Of a stretch of 5,277 bases of DNA, positions 1-5,277 are shown one piece after another; position 1 is the first letter of the stretch; each line of letters begins with the position of its first letter. Both the position numbers and the translations under genes were made by a program. This DNA is from Clostridium sp. UBA6758 (GTDB lineage Bacteria > Bacillota > Clostridia > Clostridiales > Clostridiaceae): assembly GCA_002453475.1 (NCBI GenBank), contig DKGY01000053.1, positions 1 through 5,277 on the forward strand, in the 5' to 3' direction. Below the pieces are notes generated by a model, which saw only the letters and a program-made list of their open reading frames with translations, was not told the origin of the DNA and did not search any database.

Positions 1-19
1 TATCGAAATAAAATTATAA
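1..19 (+). CDS. rpsJ: 30S ribosomal protein S10, C-terminal tail (partial)
   Basis: Only the last five codons and the stop are present. Reading from base 2 gives I-E-I-K-L followed by TAA at 17-19, which matches the usual C-terminus of Firmicutes S10 (…DIEIKL). S10 is a 30S head protein and also serves as NusE in transcription antitermination. The identification rests on this short tail together with position: rpsJ is normally the gene immediately before rplC in the S10 cluster, and the rest of that order follows here. The start and nearly all of the gene lie to the left of the window. Confidence 0.85.
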
Positions 20-20
20 G

Positions 21-55
21 CGTACATAGTACATGAAATTGAACTATGATGTACG
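21..55 (+). repeat. Inverted repeat / hairpin 1 in the rpsJ–rplC spacer
   Basis: CGTACAT at 21-27 is the exact reverse complement of ATGTACG at 49-55, and AGT at 28-30 can add pairs with ACT at 43-45 if ATG at 46-48 is bulged. An equivalent fold pairs CGTA/TACG plus CATAGT (25-30) with ACTATG (43-48), bulging 49-51. Both give about 10 base pairs around a 12-nt loop. No T-run follows, so this is not a typical terminator. Confidence 0.55.
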
Positions 56-56
56 G

Positions 57-75
57 GTAATAGAAAAACTATTAC
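57..75 (+). repeat. Inverted repeat / hairpin 2 in the rpsJ–rplC spacer
   Basis: GTAATAG (57-63) and CTATTAC (69-75) form a perfect 7-bp stem closing an AAAAA loop. The stem is AT-rich and so of modest stability. The right arm belongs to an 8-nt direct repeat, AACTATTA, at 67-74 and 77-84, so the left arm can pair with either copy. Confidence 0.55.
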
Positions 76-85
76 TAACTATTAT

Positions 86-100
86 GATCACTATGTGATC
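86..100 (+). repeat. Inverted repeat / hairpin 3 upstream of the rplC SD
   Basis: GATCAC (86-91) and GTGATC (95-100) form a perfect 6-bp stem with a TAT loop, ending 11 nt before the rplC SD. The stem does not include the SD. Forming the alternative pairing of 90-96 with 24-30 would open this hairpin. Confidence 0.5.
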
Positions 101-126
101 CGCTAATAAGTAGGAGGTGTATTTAA

Positions 127-756
127 ATGAAAAAAGCTATAATGGGTAAAAAATTAGGAATGACTCAAATATTTGATGAAAATAGAAGAGTAGTACCTGT
201 AACAGTTGTAGAAGCTGGTCCATGTGTAGTAATCCAAAAGAAAACAATGGAAAATGATGGATATGAAGCCATAAAAGTTGGATTTGGAGATATAAGAGAA
301 AAGTTAGTGAATAAACCTAAGAAAGGTGAATTCACAAAAGCTGGTGTTGTTGTAAGAAGACACATAAAAGAATTTAGATTAGAAGATACAAGTGCTTACG
401 AAGTAGGTTCTGAAATAAAAGCAGAAATTTTCGCAGCAGGAGATAAAATAGATGTATCTGGAATATCTAAAGGAAAAGGATTCGCTGGCGTTATTAAAAG
501 ATGGAACTTCCACAGAGGACCAATGAGCCACGGTTCTAAATTCCATAGAGCAGTAGGTTCAATGGGAGCATCATCAGACCCATCAAGAACATTTAAAAAT
601 AAAAAAATGCCTGGACATATGGGAAATGTTAATACTACAGTATTAAATCTTGAAGTAGTAAGAGTAATACCTGAAAAGAATATTATTCTTATAAAAGGTG
701 GAATACCAGGACCAAACAAAGGTTTAGTAGTAATAAGAAACGCTGTTAAAGCATAA
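127..756 (+). CDS. rplC: 50S ribosomal protein L3
   Basis: L3 is a primary 23S rRNA-binding protein that starts 50S assembly and sends a long loop toward the peptidyl-transferase centre. The 209-residue product has the usual bacterial length. It opens with the typical [16 protein letters not shown] and carries the L3 signature at about residues 119-167: [21 protein letters not shown], and KKMPGHMGN. By eye alignment, the position of the glutamine methylated by PrmB in E. coli (Gln150) is Ser150 here, so that modification would not occur at this site. The ATG at 127 sits 7 nt after the SD AGGAGGTG (112-119), and the N-terminus matches the family. It follows rpsJ after a structured 107-nt spacer and precedes rplD by 17 nt. 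Confidence 0.98.
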   Translation: MKKAIMGKKLGMTQIFDENRRVVPVTVVEAGPCVVIQKKTMENDGYEAIKVGFGDIREKLVNKPKKGEFTKAGVVVRRHIKEFRLEDTSAYEVGSEIKAEIFAAGDKIDVSGISKGKGFAGVIKRWNFHRGPMSHGSKFHRAVGSMGASSDPSRTFKNKKMPGHMGNVNTTVLNLEVVRVIPEKNIILIKGGIPGPNKGLVVIRNAVKA

Positions 757-773
757 GGAAAGGAGGATGCAGA

Positions 774-1394
774 ATGCCTACAGTAAAAGTGTATAACACT
801 GAGAAAAAAGAAGTTGGAGAAATTCAATTAAATGAAAGCATTTTCGGGGTAGAAGTTAGTGTTGAAGCAATGCACCAAGTTGTATTAGCTCAATTGGCTA
901 ACAAAAGACAAGGAACCCAAAGTGCTAAGACAAGAGCTGAAGTAAGAGGCGGAGGAATCAAGCCTTGGAGACAAAAAGGAACAGGAAGAGCAAGACAAGG
1001 TTCTATAAGAGCTCCACAATGGATTCACGGGGGTATCGTGTTTGCACCAAAACCACGTGATTACAGAGTTTCAGTTCCAAAGAGTATGAGAAGAGTAGCT
1101 ATGAAATCAGCTTTAACTTCAAAAGTACAAGATAATGAAATGATAGTATTAGAAAACTTAGCTTTCGATGCACCTAAAACTAAAGAAATGGTGAAAGTTC
1201 TTAATGCTTTTGAAACTAAAAAGACATTAATAGTTGTAGCTGAATCAAATGAGAATGTTTATAAATCAGCAAGAAACATTCCTGGAATAGCTGTAGTGCC
1301 TGTAAACAACATAAATGTTTACGACATATTAAAGTATGAAAACTTAATGATTACTAAAGATGCTGTATCAAAAATTGAGGAGGTGTATGCATAA
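774..1394 (+). CDS. rplD: 50S ribosomal protein L4
   Basis: L4 binds 23S rRNA and extends a loop that helps line the exit-tunnel constriction. In E. coli it also represses its own S10 operon, but that mechanism is not assumed here. The product has 206 residues, the normal length. Its diagnostic loop is at about residues 54-96: RAEVRGGG, then [15 protein letters not shown] (63-77), then [14 protein letters not shown]. Lys63, whose change in E. coli L4 gives erythromycin resistance, is the ordinary Lys. The ATG at 774 is 7 nt past the SD AAGGAGG (760-766). An ATG at 767 overlaps the SD edge and is in another frame. The stop codon shares one base with the rplW start. Confidence 0.98.
   Translation: MPTVKVYNTEKKEVGEIQLNESIFGVEVSVEAMHQVVLAQLANKRQGTQSAKTRAEVRGGGIKPWRQKGTGRARQGSIRAPQWIHGGIVFAPKPRDYRVSVPKSMRRVAMKSALTSKVQDNEMIVLENLAFDAPKTKEMVKVLNAFETKKTLIVVAESNENVYKSARNIPGIAVVPVNNINVYDILKYENLMITKDAVSKIEEVYA
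1377..1385 (+). promoter_or_regulatory. Shine-Dalgarno of rplW, inside the rplD coding sequence
   Basis: GAGGAGGTG lies within the last codons of rplD (encoding …EEVYA) and ends 8 nt before the ATG at 1394. It favours that ATG over the in-frame ATG at 1400. With the TAATG stop/start overlap it suggests that ribosomes finishing L4 re-start on L23. Confidence 0.85.
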
Positions 1395-1690
1395 TGAAAA
1401 TGACTAGTTATGATATAATAAGAAAACCTGTTATAACTGAAAAAAGTATGGCTGCTATGGCAGATAAAAAATACACTTTCATCGTTGACATACACGCAAA
1501 CAAAGTTCAAATAAAAAAAGCTGTTGAAGAAGTTTTTGGAGTAACTGTTGAAGATGTTAAAACTTTAAGAAACTTAGGTAAAACTAAAAGAGTTGGAGTT
1601 CACATTGGAAAAAGAGCTGACTTCAAAAAAGCGGTTATTAAATTAACAGCTGACAGCAAAGCAATTGAATTCTTTGAAGGAATGCAATAA
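1394..1690 (+). CDS. rplW: 50S ribosomal protein L23
   Basis: L23 binds 23S rRNA domain III beside the exit-tunnel opening and is the docking site for trigger factor and contacts SRP. The 98 residues match bacterial L23 length. The N-terminal [13 protein letters not shown] segment (residues 7-19) includes Glu16, which by eye corresponds to the trigger-factor contact Glu18 of E. coli. Next come the [14 protein letters not shown] helix and the basic [19 protein letters not shown] stretch. The ATG at 1394 overlaps the rplD stop by one base (TAATG), with its SD inside rplD. A second in-frame ATG two codons later is 14 nt from the SD and so less likely. A 52-nt spacer with a hairpin separates it from rplB. 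Confidence 0.97.
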   Translation: MKMTSYDIIRKPVITEKSMAAMADKKYTFIVDIHANKVQIKKAVEEVFGVTVEDVKTLRNLGKTKRVGVHIGKRADFKKAVIKLTADSKAIEFFEGMQ

Positions 1691-1695
1691 TATAA

Positions 1696-1724
1696 CGCAT
1701 TTATTGGCTAGAGCCAGATAAGCG
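1696..1724 (+). repeat. Hairpin in the rplW–rplB spacer
   Basis: An imperfect inverted repeat gives up to 11 base pairs: CGC/GCG (1696-1698 with 1722-1724), TTAT/ATAA (1701-1704 with 1718-1721) and TGGC/GCCA (1705-1708 with 1713-1716). It is closed by a TAGA tetraloop, with bulges at 1699-1700 and 1717. It ends just before the rplB SD (1728-1735) and leaves it free. An A-run rather than a T-run follows, so it is not a terminator on this strand. It may be a processing or protein-binding site. Confidence 0.5.
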
Positions 1725-1742
1725 AAAAAGGAGGGAAACCGA

Positions 1743-2576
1743 ATGGCAGTTAAAAAATTTAACCCTACCACACCTTCAAGAAGAAATATGACTATGGCTT
1801 CATTTGAGGAAATAACTACAGATGTACCTGAAAAGTCACTTCTTGTAAGTAAGAAAAAAACAGGTGGTAGAAATGCTCAAGGTAAAATTACTGTTCGTCA
1901 CCACGGTGGTGGAGCGAAACAAAAATATAGATTAATAGATTTCAAGAGAACTAAAGATGGTATACCAGCTAAAGTTGCAACTATCGAGTATGATCCAAAT
2001 AGATCAGCTTATATTGCGTTAGTTGTATATGCAGATGGTGAGAAGAGATACATAATAGCTCCAGTTGGATTAAAAGTTGGAGATGTTGTAGTATCTGGAT
2101 CAGATGCAGACATCAAAGTTGGAAATACGCTTCCAATAATTAACATACCGGTAGGTACAATAATTCATAACATTGAATTACAAGTGGGAAAAGGTGCTCA
2201 ACTTGTTAGATCAGCAGGTTCTTCAGCTCAATTAATGGCTAAAGAAGGAGCTTATGCTCAAGTAAGACTACCAAGCGGAGAAGTTAGATATGTAAGAGTA
2301 AACTGTAGAGCTACAATAGGAACAGTTTCAAACTTAACTCACGAAATTGTTAATATAGGTAAAGCAGGAAGAAAGAGACATATGGGTATCAGACCAACAG
2401 TAAGAGGATCTGTAATGAACCCTAATGACCACCCACACGGAGGTGGAGAAGGTAAATCTCCAGTTGGTCATGCTAGTCCACGTACTCCATGGGGTAAACC
2501 AGCTCTTGGATACAAAACTAGAAAAACTAAGAAATACTCTGATAAATTTATTGTTAAGAAAAGAAATGGTAAATAG
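1743..2576 (+). CDS. rplB: 50S ribosomal protein L2
   Basis: L2 is one of the most conserved ribosomal proteins. It binds domain IV of 23S rRNA, bridges the subunits and is needed for peptidyl-transferase activity. The 277 residues equal the usual bacterial length. The N-terminal part includes [20 protein letters not shown] (about 41-60), followed by the OB-fold region with [13 protein letters not shown]. The C-terminal signature starts at residue 226: [17 protein letters not shown], containing the conserved histidines (His230, His232), then [14 protein letters not shown]. The ATG at 1743 is 7 nt past the SD AAGGAGGG (1728-1735). A hairpin-bearing spacer lies on each side (52 and 62 nt), unlike the tight packing elsewhere. 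Confidence 0.99.
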   Translation: MAVKKFNPTTPSRRNMTMASFEEITTDVPEKSLLVSKKKTGGRNAQGKITVRHHGGGAKQKYRLIDFKRTKDGIPAKVATIEYDPNRSAYIALVVYADGEKRYIIAPVGLKVGDVVVSGSDADIKVGNTLPIINIPVGTIIHNIELQVGKGAQLVRSAGSSAQLMAKEGAYAQVRLPSGEVRYVRVNCRATIGTVSNLTHEIVNIGKAGRKRHMGIRPTVRGSVMNPNDHPHGGGEGKSPVGHASPRTPWGKPALGYKTRKTKKYSDKFIVKKRNGK

Positions 2577-2578
2577 TT

Positions 2579-2601
2579 AGAAGAGAAATAAATTCTCTTC
2601 T
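2579..2601 (+). repeat. Perfect 9-bp hairpin in the rplB–rpsS spacer
   Basis: AGAAGAGAA (2579-2587) and TTCTCTTCT (2593-2601) are exact reverse complements around an ATAAA loop, starting two bases after the rplB stop. The following GATTACAACC is not T-rich and the stem has only three G-C pairs, so a Rho-independent terminator is unlikely. The position fits a transcript-stability or processing element between L2 and S19; its role is unknown. Confidence 0.55.
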
Positions 2602-2638
2602 GATTACAACCACTTTACATGAAGGGAGGCCACTAATA

Positions 2639-2920
2639 GTGAGTAGATCAATTAAAAAAGGACCTTTTGTAAAAGAATCTCTTCTAAATAAAATAGAAGA
2701 AATGAACAAAGCTGGCGAAAAGAAAGTTATAAAGACTTGGTCAAGAAGCTCTACAATTTTTCCTCAAATGATAGGACACACAATTGCTGTACATGATGGA
2801 AGAAAACACGTACCAGTATATGTTCAAGAAGATATGGTAGGACATAAACTTGGAGAGTTCGCTTTGACTAGAACTTTTAAAGGTCATATCGCGAAGGAAA
2901 AATCAAGTAGAATGAGATAG
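2639..2920 (+). CDS. rpsS: 30S ribosomal protein S19
   Basis: S19 sits in the 30S head with S13 near the A-site tRNA and intersubunit contacts. The product has 93 residues, the normal size. It begins [11 protein letters not shown] and carries the S19 signature at about residues 36-83: [26 protein letters not shown], then [18 protein letters not shown]. The start is GTG at 2639, 9 nt after the SD AAGGGAGG (2622-2629). The N-terminal SRSIKKGPF is the conserved family start, so no other codon is plausible. The start codon lies within a short palindrome, CACTAATAGTG (2631-2641). rplV follows after 22 nt. Confidence 0.98.
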   Translation: MSRSIKKGPFVKESLLNKIEEMNKAGEKKVIKTWSRSSTIFPQMIGHTIAVHDGRKHVPVYVQEDMVGHKLGEFALTRTFKGHIAKEKSSRMR

Positions 2921-2942
2921 TACGGGAAGGAGGAAATTATCA

Positions 2943-3278
2943 ATGGAAGCTAAAGCTATAGCTAAATATGTAAGAATGTCTCCTATGAAAGTTGGGATTG
3001 TTCTTGACCTTATAAGAGATAAGAATGTAAATGAAGCTTTCGCTATATTACAATATACTCCAAAAGATGCAGCTGTTGTTGTTAATAAGTTATTAAAATC
3101 AGCTGTTGCGAATGCAGAAAACAATTTTAATTTAGACAGAAATAGATTATATGTTGCAGAAGCTCATACAGGCGCAGGTCCAACATTAAAGAGATTTAGA
3201 CCACACGCTCAAGGTAGAGCATTCAGAATTTTAAAAAGAACTAGCCATATAACTATAGTAGTTAAAGAAAGAGCATAA
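2943..3278 (+). CDS. rplV: 50S ribosomal protein L22
   Basis: L22 contacts all domains of 23S rRNA, and its long beta-hairpin lines the exit tunnel opposite L4. The product has 111 residues, a typical length. The N-terminal [19 protein letters not shown] (about 7-25) and the C-terminal [20 protein letters not shown] (79-98) with RTSHITIVV are diagnostic. Leu82-Lys83-Arg84 lines up with the Met-Lys-Arg whose deletion in E. coli L22 gives erythromycin resistance; nothing is deleted here. The ATG at 2943 follows the SD AAGGAGG (2927-2933) by 9 nt. It lies 22 nt after rpsS and 16 nt before rpsC. Confidence 0.98.
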   Translation: MEAKAIAKYVRMSPMKVGIVLDLIRDKNVNEAFAILQYTPKDAAVVVNKLLKSAVANAENNFNLDRNRLYVAEAHTGAGPTLKRFRPHAQGRAFRILKRTSHITIVVKERA

Positions 3279-3294
3279 GAAGGAGGGATATAGA

Positions 3295-3960
3295 GTGGGT
3301 CAAAAAGTACATCCACACGGCCTAAGAGTTGGTGTTATCAAGGATTGGGACGCTAAATGGTATGCAGATAAGAAAAATTTTGCAGATAACTTAGTTGAAG
3401 ATAATGCTATCAGAGAATATTTAAAGAAAAGATTATTCACTGCTGGAATATCTAAAATTGAGATAGAAAGAGCAGCTAAAAGAGTTAAAATAAATATACA
3501 TACCGCAAAACCTGGAATGGTTATAGGAAAAGGCGGTCAAAGTATAGAAGAACTTAAAGTTGCATTAAAAGAAGTTGTTCAAGATAAATTTGTTTTAATT
3601 AACATAGTAGAAGTTAAAACACCAGAAAATAATGCACAATTAATGGCTGAAAACATAGCAGCTCAACTAGAAAAGAGAATATCTTTCAGAAGAGCTATGA
3701 AACAAACAATTCAAAGAGCTATGAGAACAGGTGTTAAAGGAGTTAAGACTGCATGTTCAGGAAGATTAGGCGGAGCTGAAATCGCAAGAACAGAACAGTA
3801 TCATGAGGGAACAATCCCACTACAAACTTTAAGAGCTGATATCGACTATGGATTTACAGAAGCAAACACAATCTATGGTAAGATTGGTGTAAAAGTTTGG
3901 GTATATAAAGGTGAGGTTCTTCCAACTAAGAAAGTTGAAAAGGAAGAAAGTAACTCATAA
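3295..3960 (+). CDS. rpsC: 30S ribosomal protein S3
   Basis: S3 is on the solvent side of the 30S head, where it lines the mRNA entry channel and assists in unwinding mRNA. The product has 221 residues, normal for Firmicutes. It starts [16 protein letters not shown] type II KH domain follows, with its RNA-binding GxxG loop at Gly78-Lys79-Gly80-Gly81 in the segment [14 protein letters not shown]. The C-terminal S3 domain contains [18 protein letters not shown] and [12 protein letters not shown]. The GTG start at 3295 is 7 nt past the SD AAGGAGGG (3280-3287), and the family N-terminus fixes it. Two stop codons occur in tandem, TAA TAA (3958-3963). rplP begins 27 nt later. Confidence 0.98.
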   Translation: MGQKVHPHGLRVGVIKDWDAKWYADKKNFADNLVEDNAIREYLKKRLFTAGISKIEIERAAKRVKINIHTAKPGMVIGKGGQSIEELKVALKEVVQDKFVLINIVEVKTPENNAQLMAENIAAQLEKRISFRRAMKQTIQRAMRTGVKGVKTACSGRLGGAEIARTEQYHEGTIPLQTLRADIDYGFTEANTIYGKIGVKVWVYKGEVLPTKKVEKEESNS

Positions 3961-3987
3961 TAACGTGTAAGGAAGGAGGAATTTGAC

Positions 3988-4431
3988 ATGTTAATGCCTA
4001 AAAGAGTTAAACATCGTAAGGTACAACGTGGTAGAATGAGAGGTAAAGCTACAAGAGGTAACTTCATCGCTTATGGAGATTATGCTTTACAAGCAACAGA
4101 ATGTGGTTGGATTACAAGCAACCAAATCGAATCTGCCAGAATAGCTATAAATAGATACGTTAAAAGAGGAGGAAAGGTTTGGATAAAAATCTTCCCTGAT
4201 AAGCCAGTAACTGAAAAACCAGCTGAAACACGTATGGGTTCTGGTAAAGGTTCACCAGAGTACTGGGTAGCAGTAATTAAGCCAGGTAGAGTATTATTTG
4301 AAATATCTGGAGTATCTGAAGAAGCTGCTAGAGAAGCTATGAGACTTGCGTCTCACAAATTACCAGTAACAACCAAATTTGTTACTAGAAGAGATTTTGA
4401 GGAAATGGGTGGTGAAATCAATGAAGGCTAA
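3988..4431 (+). CDS. rplP: 50S ribosomal protein L16
   Basis: L16 is a late-assembling 50S protein near the A site and the central protuberance that helps position aminoacyl-tRNA. The product has 147 residues, typical of clostridia. It begins [19 protein letters not shown] and includes [13 protein letters not shown] (25-37) and [20 protein letters not shown] (80-99). Arg82 lines up by eye with the arginine hydroxylated in E. coli L16 (Arg81). The ATG at 3988 is 8 nt after the SD AAGGAGG (3973-3979). A second ATG two codons on (3994) would lose the MLMPKR start common in this family. The 3' end overlaps rpmC by 11 nt and carries the rpmC SD. Confidence 0.98.
   Translation: MLMPKRVKHRKVQRGRMRGKATRGNFIAYGDYALQATECGWITSNQIESARIAINRYVKRGGKVWIKIFPDKPVTEKPAETRMGSGKGSPEYWVAVIKPGRVLFEISGVSEEAAREAMRLASHKLPVTTKFVTRRDFEEMGGEINEG
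4407..4414 (+). promoter_or_regulatory. Imperfect Shine-Dalgarno of rpmC inside rplP
   Basis: GGGTGGTG, in the codons for the L16 tail (MGGEINEG), lies 6 nt before the ATG at 4421. It resembles the consensus GGAGGTG with a mismatch, making it the weakest SD in this window. It still decides the rpmC start and, with the overlap, suggests dependence on translation of rplP. Confidence 0.65.
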
Positions 4432-4633
4432 TGAATTGAAAGAGTTGAGACAAAGTACTCCTCAAGATTTAAATGTAAAACTATCTGATCTTAAATCAGA
4501 ATTATTTAACCTTAGATTTCAGTTAGCTACAGGACAGTTAGAAAACCCAATGAGAATTAAACAGGTTAAGAAGTCTATAGCCCAAATTAAAACCATCCTT
4601 AGAGAAGAAGAATTAAGGGCTTGTGAGCAGTAA
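4421..4633 (+). CDS. rpmC: 50S ribosomal protein L29
   Basis: L29 is a small two-helix protein beside L23 at the exit-tunnel mouth, near the trigger-factor and SRP docking area. The product has 70 residues, within the family range. It starts [11 protein letters not shown], and the core [20 protein letters not shown] (27-46) followed by [13 protein letters not shown] is diagnostic. The frame is open upstream to a TTG at 4379, but that start would add 14 residues foreign to L29. The ATG at 4421 matches the conserved N-terminus and has an SD-like GGGTGGTG 6 nt upstream. It overlaps the end of rplP by 11 nt. rpsQ follows 21 nt downstream. Confidence 0.96.
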   Translation: MKANELKELRQSTPQDLNVKLSDLKSELFNLRFQLATGQLENPMRIKQVKKSIAQIKTILREEELRACEQ

Positions 4634-4654
4634 TACTGAAAGGAGGTTCATCTT

Positions 4655-4909
4655 GTGGAAAGAGGAAATAGAAAAAGTAGAATCGGAAGAGTAGTTTCTG
4701 ACAAAATGGATAAGACAATTGTTGTTGCTGTTGAAACTAAAGTTAGACATCCATTATATGGAAAAACAGTTAATAGAACAACTAAATTTAAGGCTCATGA
4801 TGAAAATAATGAAGCAAAAGTTAACGATAGAGTATTAATAATGGAAACAAGACCATTATCTAAGGATAAGAGATGGAGACTTGTTGAAATCATGGAAAGA
4901 GCTAAATAG
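4655..4909 (+). CDS. rpsQ: 30S ribosomal protein S17
   Basis: S17 is an OB-fold protein that binds 16S rRNA in the 5' domain and central region early in 30S assembly. The product has 84 residues, the standard size. [19 protein letters not shown] (6-24) and RHPLYGK (31-37) are typical, and the signature [18 protein letters not shown] lies at about 57-74. The GTG start at 4655 is 8 nt after the SD AAAGGAGG (4639-4646), and no nearby in-frame ATG is better placed. It is 21 nt after rpmC and 23 nt before rplN, with no terminator between, so the S10 and spc gene sets run together. Confidence 0.97.
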   Translation: MERGNRKSRIGRVVSDKMDKTIVVAVETKVRHPLYGKTVNRTTKFKAHDENNEAKVNDRVLIMETRPLSKDKRWRLVEIMERAK

Positions 4910-4932
4910 TTAACTGAAGGGAGGGTATTTAC

Positions 4933-5277
4933 ATGATACAACAACAAACATTATTAAAAGTAGCGGATAACTCTGGTGCTAAAGAAATAATGTGTATTAG
5001 AGTACTCGGTGGTTCCAAGAGAAAATGGGGAAACATCGGAGACGTAATTGTTGCTAGCGTTAAAAGTGCAACACCAGGTGGAGTTGTTAAAAAAGGTGAC
5101 GTAGTAAAAGCAGTTATTGTTAGATCAGTTAAAGGTTTGAGAAGAGCAGACGGGACTTATATCAGATTTGATGAGAACGCAGCTGTTATTATAAAAGACG
5201 ATAAGAATCCAAAAGGAACTCGTATCTTCGGACCTGTTGCTAGGGAGCTAAGAGATAAAGAATATAATAAAATACGG
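4933..5277 (+). CDS. rplN: 50S ribosomal protein L14 (3' end cut by the window)
   Basis: L14 binds 23S rRNA at the subunit interface, forms a bridge to 16S rRNA, and is the binding site of the silencing factor RsfS. The frame runs from the ATG at 4933 to the window edge with 115 codons and no stop. Full-length L14 is about 122 residues, so roughly seven residues are missing. The protein begins [20 protein letters not shown] and contains IRVLGGS, the conserved [12 protein letters not shown] (53-64), [11 protein letters not shown] (77-87) and [13 protein letters not shown] (95-107). The SD AAGGGAGG (4917-4924) lies 8 nt upstream. In E. coli this gene begins the separate spc operon, but here it follows rpsQ by only 23 nt. 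Confidence 0.97.
   Translation, partial: MIQQQTLLKVADNSGAKEIMCIRVLGGSKRKWGNIGDVIVASVKSATPGGVVKKGDVVKAVIVRSVKGLRRADGTYIRFDENAAVIIKDDKNPKGTRIFGPVARELRDKEYNKIR

Larger units (their letters stand above)
20..126 (+). promoter_or_regulatory. rpsJ–rplC spacer with three tandem RNA hairpins (putative regulatory or processing region)
   Basis: This is the longest spacer in the window, 107 nt. It holds three back-to-back inverted repeats, at 21-55, 57-75 and 86-100, followed by the rplC SD at 112-119. None is followed by a T-run, so they do not look like intrinsic terminators, and transcription must continue for the downstream genes. Arms at 24-30 and 57-63 each have a second possible partner further downstream (90-96 and 79-85). 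The E. coli S10 leader that binds L4 lies upstream of rpsJ and is not the same element. A role in mRNA processing, stability or L3 expression is inference; the inverted repeats themselves are directly visible. Confidence 0.5.

Noticed and set aside
39..85. Possible internal promoter before rplC: TTGAAC (39-44) as -35 and TATTAT (80-85) as -10
   Set aside because: The two are 35 nt apart, far from the 16-18 nt needed. TATTAT has no -35-like hexamer at the right distance and no extended TG motif, and such AT-rich hexamers are common in this genome.
396..827. Long open frame on the minus strand opposite rplC and the start of rplD
   Set aside because: It lies antisense to clearly conserved L3 and L4 coding sequence, its product resembles no family I know, and I see no SD or promoter for it. 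Similar antisense frames at 165-365, 1319-1510, 2903-3124 and 3873-4067 are rejected for the same reason.
2579..2610. Rho-independent terminator after rplB
   Set aside because: The stem is perfect but has only three G-C pairs and is followed by GATTACAACC rather than a T-run. The next gene is in the same operon.
2619..2636. Five-codon minicistron (ATG…TAA) overlapping the rpsS SD
   Set aside because: There is no SD upstream of its ATG, and the frame simply reads through the AAGGGAGG of rpsS. It is most likely chance.
1080..3240. Macrolide-resistance changes in the tunnel loops of L4 and L22
   Set aside because: L4 keeps Lys63 and an intact GTGRARQGS loop. L22 keeps Lys83-Arg84 with no deletion; Leu at 82 in place of the E. 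coli Met is a conservative difference and not evidence of resistance.
4379..4420. Extended rpmC start at TTG 4379
   Set aside because: It adds 14 residues not found in L29, while the ATG at 4421 gives the conserved [10 protein letters not shown] start with an SD-like sequence at normal spacing.
1..5277. Mobile element, CRISPR, tRNA/rRNA, or inserted accessory gene within the operon
   Set aside because: Genes fill the window in the canonical S10–spc order and the longest gap is 107 nt. I found no spaced repeats, terminal inverted repeats or cloverleaf-like sequence.

Overview
The window is a stretch of the S10–spc ribosomal-protein gene cluster from a low-GC Gram-positive bacterium, most likely a clostridial member of the Bacillota. 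The support is strong A+T bias, heavy use of AGA (Arg) and ATA (Ile) codons, AAGGAGG-type Shine-Dalgarno (SD) sequences before nearly every gene, clostridial-looking protein termini, and direct run-on from rpsQ (S17) into rplN (L14). I do not assign a genus.

Layout, all on the + strand: tail of rpsJ (S10, 1-19); a 107-nt spacer with three packed inverted repeats; rplC (L3), rplD (L4), rplW (L23); a 52-nt spacer with a hairpin; rplB (L2); a 62-nt spacer with a hairpin; rpsS (S19), rplV (L22), rpsC (S3), rplP (L16), rpmC (L29), rpsQ (S17); and rplN (L14), cut by the right edge about seven residues before its expected end. Every complete gene has normal length and intact family signatures. There are no pseudogenes, mobile elements, tRNAs, rRNAs or CRISPR arrays, and no spacer exceeds 107 nt.

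The genes encode proteins that build the 50S and 30S subunits. L2, L3, L4, L22, L23 and L29 contact 23S rRNA around the peptidyl-transferase centre and exit tunnel. S3 and S19 lie in the 30S head, S17 in the body. L16 and L14 are late or interface 50S proteins. Tight spacing, two overlaps (rplD/rplW and rplP/rpmC) and the lack of any convincing promoter or terminator indicate one polycistronic message with translational coupling.

The content is core and conserved, and I see no new system. What is not explained by coding is in the three longest spacers. Each holds an inverted repeat without a U-tract. The rpsJ–rplC spacer also has arms with alternative partners, so it could form two mutually exclusive folds. 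These are candidates for RNA processing or autoregulation, but that is inference from this single sequence.
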